Shown: positions 5,417-10,775 of the stretch, piece after piece | Position numbering within the stretch: position 1 is the first letter of the stretch | Layout: each line of letters starts with the position of its first letter | From: DASZKW01 sp035552775 | Lineage (GTDB): Bacteria; Actinomycetota; Acidimicrobiia; Acidimicrobiales; Palsa-688 | Length of the DNA: 10,775 bases | Reading direction: 5' to 3' | Assembly (NCBI GenBank): GCA_035552775.1 | Contig: DASZKW010000067.1 | Location: 1 to 10,775 of the forward strand | The notes under the pieces: generated by a model | The model's input: the letters and a program-made list of their open reading frames with translations, nothing else | Database searches by the model: none | What the model was told of the DNA's origin: nothing | Translations under genes and position numbers: made by a program

Positions 5417-6244
5417 ATGACGGAGGACGCCAGCTCCTACGACGTGCGCGCCGAGTTGGAGGACCTGCTCGAGCGTGACCTGCTGGGTCCGTGGGACGGC
5501 CCCGACGAGGAGCTCCCCCCGGGCACGCCTCCCGCCGAGCGCTACCTCCTCGGCCGGCTCGTCCCTGGCCGCTCCGCGGGGTCGCTCGACCCTGCCGATC
5601 CGAAAGAGTCAGCCGATCTGAAAGACCCCTGCCGATGCTGGAGACGTCGCCGATCCTGGAGATTCGGCCGCCGCCGGCGAGGGCGGCGACGCCGATCTCA
5701 CCGACCGGGACGTGGTTGAGGCGGCCGACGACCACGAAGCCCCCGAACCCCAGGCGAGCGTGCGGGCCGGGAGCATGGCCGCTTCAGCCATGGGGCTCAC
5801 TTTCTCCGTCCCTGCTTCGGTTGACTCGCTGTCTCTCACCGCCGGCTGGGGCCGCTACGAGCGGGCCAGCTCCGAGTTCCACCGCACCTAGCAGGGCCGG
5901 CCCGCTTCGGTCTGGCGTCGCCGGCCGGTCTCGGGCACCTGCGAGGTCCTCCTCGGCCTGGAGGGCGACCGCACGCTGGTGCCCGTCGCCGAGCAGGAAG
6001 GGGTGGAGCTGCGTGTCGCCGTGCGCCATCGCGGCGGGTGCCGGGTGGTCGATTTGGCGTTGGTCAACGCCCAGCCGGTTCCCTCCGAAGCCCAAGACGC
6101 CGCCCGTCTCTATCAGGTGTGCCTGACCGTCACCGCCGCCGACGGGGCCGCCGCCGTGTTCGTCGGCCACAACGACCCGGACCTGGGCGAGCTGCCGGCG
6201 GTCCACGACGACGAGCGCCTGCGCCTGGCCCTGCTGCACCGGGG
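5417..6244 (+). pseudogene. drmA: drmA, N-terminal segment, broken by two frame changes and an amber codon
   Basis: ATG 5417 opens the typical DrmA start (AELEDLLERDLLGPWDGPDE, then AERYLLGRLVPG). An acidic six-residue repeat linker (ADPKES, ADLKDP, ADAGDV, ADPGDS) follows, and here an extra C in 5626-5629 moves the frame by +1. The new frame continues with AMGLTFSVPASVDSLSLTAG then WGRYERASSEFHRT, a hallmark DrmA stretch, and meets TAG at 5889-5891. Beyond it, QGRPASVWRRRPV and ELRVAVRHRG up to LALLHRG (about 6243) are clearly DrmA. At the run of seven G (6241-6247) the frame must change again, by -1, to reach REYAHGHQCAVDAEV. No other stop lies in this path. The intact gene would encode about 1,216 residues. 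Sequencing error, decay or switching could explain it; see findings. Confidence 0.85.
5594..5666 (+). repeat. 18-bp tandem repeat, four units, coding for an acidic linker in drmA
   Basis: Four units each begin GCCGAT: 5594-5611 (18 bases), 5612-5630 (19 bases), 5631-5648 (18) and 5649-5666 (18). Units 1 and 2 share GCCGATCYGAAAGA; units 3 and 4 share a CTGGAGA core. Each codes for six residues of the type A-D-x-x-x-x. Only unit 2 has 19 bases, because its C-run has four C where the period calls for three. The repeat therefore locates the first drmA frameshift without any outside alignment. Confidence 0.85.
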
Positions 6245-9067
6245 GGGCGCGAGTACGCCCACGGCCACCAGTGCGCCGTCGACGCCGAGGTGCGCGTCGG
6301 GCAGCGGCGGGCGTGGCGGCTGCGCACGACCAGCTTCCCCGCCGTCGATGTCCGCCTCACGGTGGCCGCCGGGACCGACCGCATGCCCGGGTTGATCTTG
6401 GACATGGGACGCCTGGGCAGCGCCGAGCTGGCCCGCGACGAACTGGTGCGGGCGCTGCGCCCGTTGGCAAGCGGCTACCGGGCGTGGCTCGACGACCAGG
6501 CCGCCCGGCTGGAGACCGACGCTGAGATCCGCCGCTACCAGCCCGCCGGCGAGCACACCTTGGCCCAGGCCCGCCAGATAGCCGAGCGACTCGACCGCGC
6601 CGTCGACCTGCTGCGCGACCAGCCGCTGGCCCGGGAGGCGTTCCGCTTCGCCAACCAGGCCATGGCCCTGCAGCGGGTCCGCACCGAGGTGACCCGCGCC
6701 CGCCTCGCCGGCCCCGGGCGCAGCCTCGACGAGGCGCTGCGGGTCCACGACGTGGAGGCGACCCGCAGCTGGCGCCCGTTCCAGCTGGCCTTTGTCCTGT
6801 TGTGCCTGCCCGGGTTGACAGACCCCGACCATCCTGACGCGCGCCGCGGGGCCGACGACGGGCAAGCCCAACTGCTGTTCTTCCCCACCGGTGGCGGCAA
6901 GACAGAGAGCTACCTGGGCCTCAGCGCCTACACCTTCGCCATCCGCCGCCTCCAAGGAGTGGTCGGCGACGGCGTCGACGCCCGCGACGGCACCGACGGG
7001 GTGGCGGTGCTGATGCGCTACACCCTGCGCCTGCTCACCGCCCAGCAGTTCCAGCGCGCCGCGGCGCTGACCTGCGCGTGTGAGTGGCTGCGCCGCGAGC
7101 GGGTGGCGTCGGGTGACACCCGGTGGGGGGACACCCCGTTCCGGGTGGGCCTTTGGGTGGGGGCGGGGGTGACCCCCAACAGCTTCGACGAGGCCCAGCG
7201 CCGCATCGACGAGGACCGCGGCGGGCGGGGAACCGGCGGTGCCCTGCAGCTGGTGGGCTGCCCGTGGTGCGGGTCCCGGCTCTCCCACGCCGACCTGCAG
7301 ACCGACCGCAACCGTCGCCGGGTGCTGCTGTATTGCAGCGACCCCGAGGGCGACTGCGCCTTCACCCGCCTGCGCTCGCCGGGCGAGGGCCTCCCCGTGC
7401 TCACCGTGGACGAGGAGATCTACCGCCTGACCCCCGCCCTGGTCATCGCCACCGTGGACAAGCTGGCCCAGCTTCCCTGGAAGGCGGCCACCGCCACCCT
7501 GTTCGGGGTGATCGAGGAGCGATGCGCCCGCCACGGCTGGCGCAGCCCCGACTTCGCCTGGTGCCGCACCCGCCACCCCGCCGTCGCCGACCTTCCCGCC
7601 ACCCAGCCCGTCCCCGCCCTGCGCCTGCGCCCACCGGACCTGATCATCCAAGACGAGCTGCACCTGATCAGCGACGCCCTCGGGTCGCTGGTCGGCCTGT
7701 ACGAGACGGCCATCGACCGGCTGTGCACCCGGCGCACGGGTGGACGGGTGGTCCGCCCCGTGGTGGTGGTGGCGTCGACGGCGACGGTTCGCCGGGCCGC
7801 CGACCAGGTCGAGCAGGTCTTCGCCCGGGCCCTGGCCGTGTTCCCGCCCCAGGTGCTCGACGCCGGCGAGACGTTCTTCTCCACGTCGGTGCCACCGACG
7901 CCAGCGACCCCGGCGCGCCGTTACCGGGGGATCCTGGCCACCGGCGAGCGGCTCACCGCAGTCGAGATCCGCGTCGTCGCCGCGGTGATGGAGCACGCCC
8001 AGCATCTCCTCGACCGCCACGGCGCCGCCGCCGACCCCTACCTGACAGTGGTCGACTACTTCACCTCCACCCGGGAACTGGCCGGGATGCGCCGCCTGGT
8101 CGACGACGACATCGCCGACCGGCTGTCGAGCCTGGCGGTGCGGACCCGGCGCCGCCGGCCGAACGTGGCCGAGCTGACCAGCCGCATGCCGAGCGACCGC
8201 ATCGCCTCCACCCTGGCCGATCTCGAACACCCCTTCGATCCCGTCTACGACTCGAGCGCCGCCCTCGAATCGCTGCGATCCCAGGCCCGGGGCGGCCAGA
8301 AGCTCACCGCCCGGCGCCCCGACGGTGTATCCCAGCCCCTCGACGTGCTGCTGGCCACGAGCATGCTCCAAGTCGGCGTGGACGTGCCCCGCCTCGGGCT
8401 CATGGTGGTGACCGGCCAGCCCAAGAACACCGCCGAGTACATCCAGTCGACCTCCCGGGTCGGGCGCGACCCCCGCCGCCCGGGGCTGGTGCTCACCATC
8501 TACCAGTGGTCCCGGCCCCGCGACCTCGCCCACTTCGAGACCTTCGACCATTACCACTCCACCTTCGGTTCCCTCGTCGAGGGCCTCACCACCACCCCCT
8601 TCAGCGACAGGGCCCTCGATCGGGGCCTCACCGGGGTGCTCGTCGCCGCCCTGCGCCAGAGCTCGCCTGCCGCCCTGGCCAACCCCGCCGCCCACAGCGT
8701 GGCCCTCGAAGGGTCGGTGGTCGACGATCTCCTCGACGACGTGGAGGCCCGCGTCCGCCATGTCACCCACGACGCCGCCCGGGCCGCAGCGGTACGCCAG
8801 CGGCTCCGGCACCGTCTCGACCGGTGGGGGGCACGGCGCCGGGGCCTCGCCGCGGGGGTCCTCGGCTACACCGAGGCGGCCGACATCACCGGGCTGCTGC
8901 GCGCCCCCGAGGGCGGGTCGTGGGACGCCTGGACCGCCCCGCGCAGCCTGCGCGAGGTCGAGCCCGAGGTGCTCCTCCAGCTCGTCCAGGCCGATCGCAG
9001 CGTGGAGGGCGCCCCCGCCTGGCAGTACCAGGCCGCCGCCCCGGTCCCCGGCGGGGTGGAGGCGTGA
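6245..9067 (+). CDS. drmA: drmA, DISARM helicase body (frame intact from about 6245)
   Basis: DrmA is the helicase of the DISARM anti-phage system and works with DrmB on incoming DNA. This part holds the full superfamily 2 engine: motif I FFPTGGGKTE (6878-6907), motif II DELH (7652-7663), motif III ASTAT (7772-7786), motif V ATSMLQVGVDVPRLG (about 8354-8398) and motif VI QSTSRVGRDPRRPG (about 8444-8485). Between motifs I and II sits a four-Cys cluster (CPWC at 7259-7270, then two more Cys near 7334 and 7355), a likely zinc ribbon. Downstream the frame is open to TGA 9065-9067. Same-frame reading extends up to GTG 6038, but 6038-6244 is out of register with DrmA. GTG 6290 or ATG 6383 could start a shortened product that keeps the helicase domains but lacks the first ~280-320 residues. 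It overlaps drmB by GTGA. Confidence 0.93.
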   Translation, partial: GREYAHGHQCAVDAEVRVGQRRAWRLRTTSFPAVDVRLTVAAGTDRMPGLILDMGRLGSAELARDELVRALRPLASGYRAWLDDQAARLETDAEIRRYQPAGEHTLAQARQIAERLDRAVDLLRDQPLAREAFRFANQAMALQRVRTEVTRARLAGPGRSLDEALRVHDVEATRSWRPFQLAFVLLCLPGLTDPDHPDARRGADDGQAQLLFFPTGGGKTESYLGLSAYTFAIRRLQGVVGDGVDARDGTDGVAVLMRYTLRLLTAQQFQRAAALTCACEWLRRERVASGDTRWGDTPFRVGLWVGAGVTPNSFDEAQRRIDEDRGGRGTGGALQLVGCPWCGSRLSHADLQTDRNRRRVLLYCSDPEGDCAFTRLRSPGEGLPVLTVDEEIYRLTPALVIATVDKLAQLPWKAATATLFGVIEERCARHGWRSPDFAWCRTRHPAVADLPATQPVPALRLRPPDLIIQDELHLISDALGSLVGLYETAIDRLCTRRTGGRVVRPVVVVASTATVRRAADQVEQVFARALAVFPPQVLDAGETFFSTSVPPTPATPARRYRGILATGERLTAVEIRVVAAVMEHAQHLLDRHGAAADPYLTVVDYFTSTRELAGMRRLVDDDIADRLSSLAVRTRRRRPNVAELTSRMPSDRIASTLADLEHPFDPVYDSSAALESLRSQARGGQKLTARRPDGVSQPLDVLLATSMLQVGVDVPRLGLMVVTGQPKNTAEYIQSTSRVGRDPRRPGLVLTIYQWSRPRDLAHFETFDHYHSTFGSLVEGLTTTPFSDRALDRGLTGVLVAALRQSSPAALANPAAHSVALEGSVVDDLLDDVEARVRHVTHDAARAAAVRQRLRHRLDRWGARRRGLAAGVLGYTEAADITGLLRAPEGGSWDAWTAPRSLREVEPEVLLQLVQADRSVEGAPAWQYQAAAPVPGGVEA

Positions 9068-10775
9068 GCCCGTCGGTCCCGGGCCGGCGCACGTCGGACC
9101 CGACGCGCATCGGGGGCGCCCGGCCCTCCCACCTGGTGACCACCGCCGGGGTGGGCGCCGTGGTCGACCTGCCGTCGATGAGCGTGGTGGTGCGCGGCCT
9201 GGGGGCGTGGAGCCCCGAGCGGGCCGAGGCGGTGACCGAACCCCGCCTGCTCGCCGAGGTGCGCCGCGTCCTCGGGTCCCAGGTGCGCACCCTGCGAAAG
9301 GCGCCGTGGGACCCCGCCGACGTCAACGACCCCTTGGCGCGCACCGGGGTGCCGGTTACCCCGTTCCCCCGCTGGGTGCGCTGCCCACGCTGCTACCGCC
9401 TCGGCCCGCTAGACCCGCCCGGCCAGTTCGCCCTGGTGCACCACTGGGGGCGTCGCCCCGATATGGCCAAGTGGGTCCATACCCACTGCCAGCGCCAGGG
9501 CCAGACGAGGGATCTCCGCAAACGGCCGTGCCTGGCCGCCCGGTTCCTGGTGGCGTGCGAGGCCGGCCACCTCGACGACTTCCCCTACGTGGAGTTCGTC
9601 CACGAGGGAAAGACCGAGCCGTGCGCCGAGCCCAAGCTGACGATGAGCGACTCGGCCAGCACCCTCGGTCCCCGGGTGCTGGTGCGCTGCGCCGAGTGCG
9701 GGGCCAGCCGCAACATGCAAGACGCGGCGGGCACCAACGGATGGGAAAAACTACCCCGCTGCCGCGGCCGCCACCCCCACCTGCAGCGCTTCGAGGATTG
9801 CGGGGGACCGCTCCGGCTCATGGTGCTCGGGGCGTCGAACCTGTGGTTCGCTGTCACCGCCAGCGCCCTTCACCTCCCCAGCGGGCACGGGGTCGCCGAC
9901 GTGGTGGCGGCCAACTGGGCTGTCCTGGGGGCCCAGCCCAGCGCCGAGGTCACCCAACTGCTGATCGACCAGTTGCCCGCCCTGGGCGACCTGCGCGCCG
10001 AGCCCATCGCCGAGGTATGGCGCGTCATCGAGGAGCTACGGGCCGGCGGGGGACCGGGTGAGGCAGATCCGAGCGGCGAGGACCTGTTGGAAGCGGAGTG
10101 GGAGCTGCTGGCCCGCCCCACCACCGACCGCGCCGACGACGACTTCCGGGCCGCGCCCACCCCGACACCCGAGCCTTACCAGAAGTTGTTCGATCAGGTC
10201 GTCCAGGTCAGCCGGCTGAGGGTGGTCAACGCCCTGATCGGCTTCACCCGCCTGGTCGCCCCCGCACGGCGCGACCTCAGCCCCGCCAACCGTCTCCCCC
10301 TCGGCATCGGCCAGCCCGACTGGGTGCCCGCGGTGGAACAGCGCGGCGAGGGCGTGTTCCTCCAGCTACGCGAGGACCTGGTCGCCGAGTGGGAGGAGCG
10401 CGTGGCCGACCACCCCCGCCTGGTGGCGCTGCGCCGCGCCTACGTGCGATGGTGCACTAACCGTGACTGCCCGCCCGACCCGGCGTTTCCCGCCGCCCGC
10501 TACACCCTCCGCCACCTGTTGATCCGCCAGGTCGCCCTGGAGTGCGGCTACTCGTCGGCCAGCATCCGCGAGCGGCTCTACCTGGGCCGACCCGAGCAGC
10601 GCAGCGCCGGGATCTTGTTGGCCACCGCCGCCTCCGACAGCGAGGGCACCCTCGGTGGCCTGGTCACCTTGGGTGAGGCCCGGTACCTGGGCCGACTCCT
10701 CGACCTGGCCTTCGCCGACGCCGAGCGGTGCTCGTCGGACCCACTGTGCGCCGAGCACGTGCCCCATGACCCCTC
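9064..10775 (+). CDS. drmB: drmB, DISARM DUF1998 protein (3' end outside window)
   Basis: DrmB is the DUF1998 partner of DrmA; the two form the DISARM core complex. GTG 9064 overlaps the drmA stop as GTGA; 570 codons are open to the window edge. The N-terminus ARPSHLVTTAGVGAVVDLPS, then SVVVRGLGAW, is typical. Cys/His pairs follow: FPRWVRCPRC (101-110), HTHC (139-142), ACEAGHLDDFPY (164-175), RCAEC (208-212), and single Cys at 233 and 246, suggesting zinc sites. GASNLWFAVTASALHLP (256-272) and RLRVVNALIGFTRL (384-397) link to the DUF1998 domain: RYTLRHLLIRQ (479-489), ECGYSSASIRERLY (493-506), ASDSEGTLGGL (523-533) and CSSDPLC (556-562). By family pattern perhaps 60 residues are missing beyond the edge. 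No stop or frameshift is seen, in contrast to drmA. A drmC phospholipase-D-type gene would be expected next. Confidence 0.94.
   Translation, partial: MSPSVPGRRTSDPTRIGGARPSHLVTTAGVGAVVDLPSMSVVVRGLGAWSPERAEAVTEPRLLAEVRRVLGSQVRTLRKAPWDPADVNDPLARTGVPVTPFPRWVRCPRCYRLGPLDPPGQFALVHHWGRRPDMAKWVHTHCQRQGQTRDLRKRPCLAARFLVACEAGHLDDFPYVEFVHEGKTEPCAEPKLTMSDSASTLGPRVLVRCAECGASRNMQDAAGTNGWEKLPRCRGRHPHLQRFEDCGGPLRLMVLGASNLWFAVTASALHLPSGHGVADVVAANWAVLGAQPSAEVTQLLIDQLPALGDLRAEPIAEVWRVIEELRAGGGPGEADPSGEDLLEAEWELLARPTTDRADDDFRAAPTPTPEPYQKLFDQVVQVSRLRVVNALIGFTRLVAPARRDLSPANRLPLGIGQPDWVPAVEQRGEGVFLQLREDLVAEWEERVADHPRLVALRRAYVRWCTNRDCPPDPAFPAARYTLRHLLIRQVALECGYSSASIRERLYLGRPEQRSAGILLATAASDSEGTLGGLVTLGEARYLGRLLDLAFADAERCSSDPLCAEHVPHDP

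Noticed and set aside
5491..6126. 211-codon plus-strand frame overlapping the broken part of drmA
   Set aside because: Arg/Pro/Ser-rich composition with no DrmA similarity; the DrmA signal follows two other frames in turn.
6113..8812. 899-codon open frame on the minus strand opposite drmA
   Set aside because: Gly/Val/Ala/His-rich shadow of a GC-rich coding strand with no motifs; the plus strand carries all helicase motifs.
8760..10061. 433-codon plus-strand open frame across the drmA/drmB junction
   Set aside because: Arg/Pro/Gly-rich and out of frame with both genes, which are clearly coding through the same bases.
1..10775. CRISPR arrays, tRNA and rRNA genes
   Set aside because: No regularly spaced repeats with unique spacers and no recognisable tRNA or rRNA sequence were seen on either strand.

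Overview
The window comes from a high-GC bacterium, most likely an actinomycete-type organism. The reasons are very GC-rich third codon positions, frequent GTG starts, 4-base GTGA gene overlaps and weak or absent ribosome binding sites. I cannot name the species. The content is that of an accessory or defence region, not a housekeeping one.

Left part (1-2803) is a scarred zone. It opens with the C-terminal end of an ISL3-type transposase. The element end then cuts directly into the second half of a dihydrofolate-reductase/RibD-type gene. Next comes a decayed minus-strand coding fragment (about 875-1078), then an intact minus-strand toxin-antitoxin pair: a ribbon-helix-helix antitoxin and a MazF/PemK toxin, overlapping by GTGA. 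A second, inverted copy of the insertion-sequence end (2117-2138) abuts the last ~75 codons of an Eco57I/PglX/DrmMI-like adenine DNA methyltransferase. A further possible coding relic lies at 2588-2731.

Middle part (2804-5360). A two-gene minus-strand operon encodes a protein I do not recognise followed by a DUF1828-type protein, joined by a GTGA overlap. It diverges from a plus-strand AAA/STAND-type ATPase. The short shared control region holds a striking array: GTACG-N6-CGTAC occurs twice, and the two copies also form one 18-bp-arm inverted repeat.

Right part (5417-10775). This is the core of a DISARM anti-phage system: drmA (helicase) followed by drmB (DUF1998, zinc-motif protein), overlapping by GTGA. 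drmB runs off the window. drmA carries three lesions in its N-terminal third: an extra C inside an 18-bp tandem repeat, an in-frame amber codon, and a frame change at a run of seven G. The helicase body downstream is intact. With only a methyltransferase relic upstream, the locus looks like a class 1 DISARM-type island that has lost its methylase and has a damaged (or switchable, or mis-sequenced) drmA, with an ATPase and a DUF1828 gene pair placed between. The most novel elements are the ATPase/DUF1828 module with its double-dyad operator, and the state of drmA.
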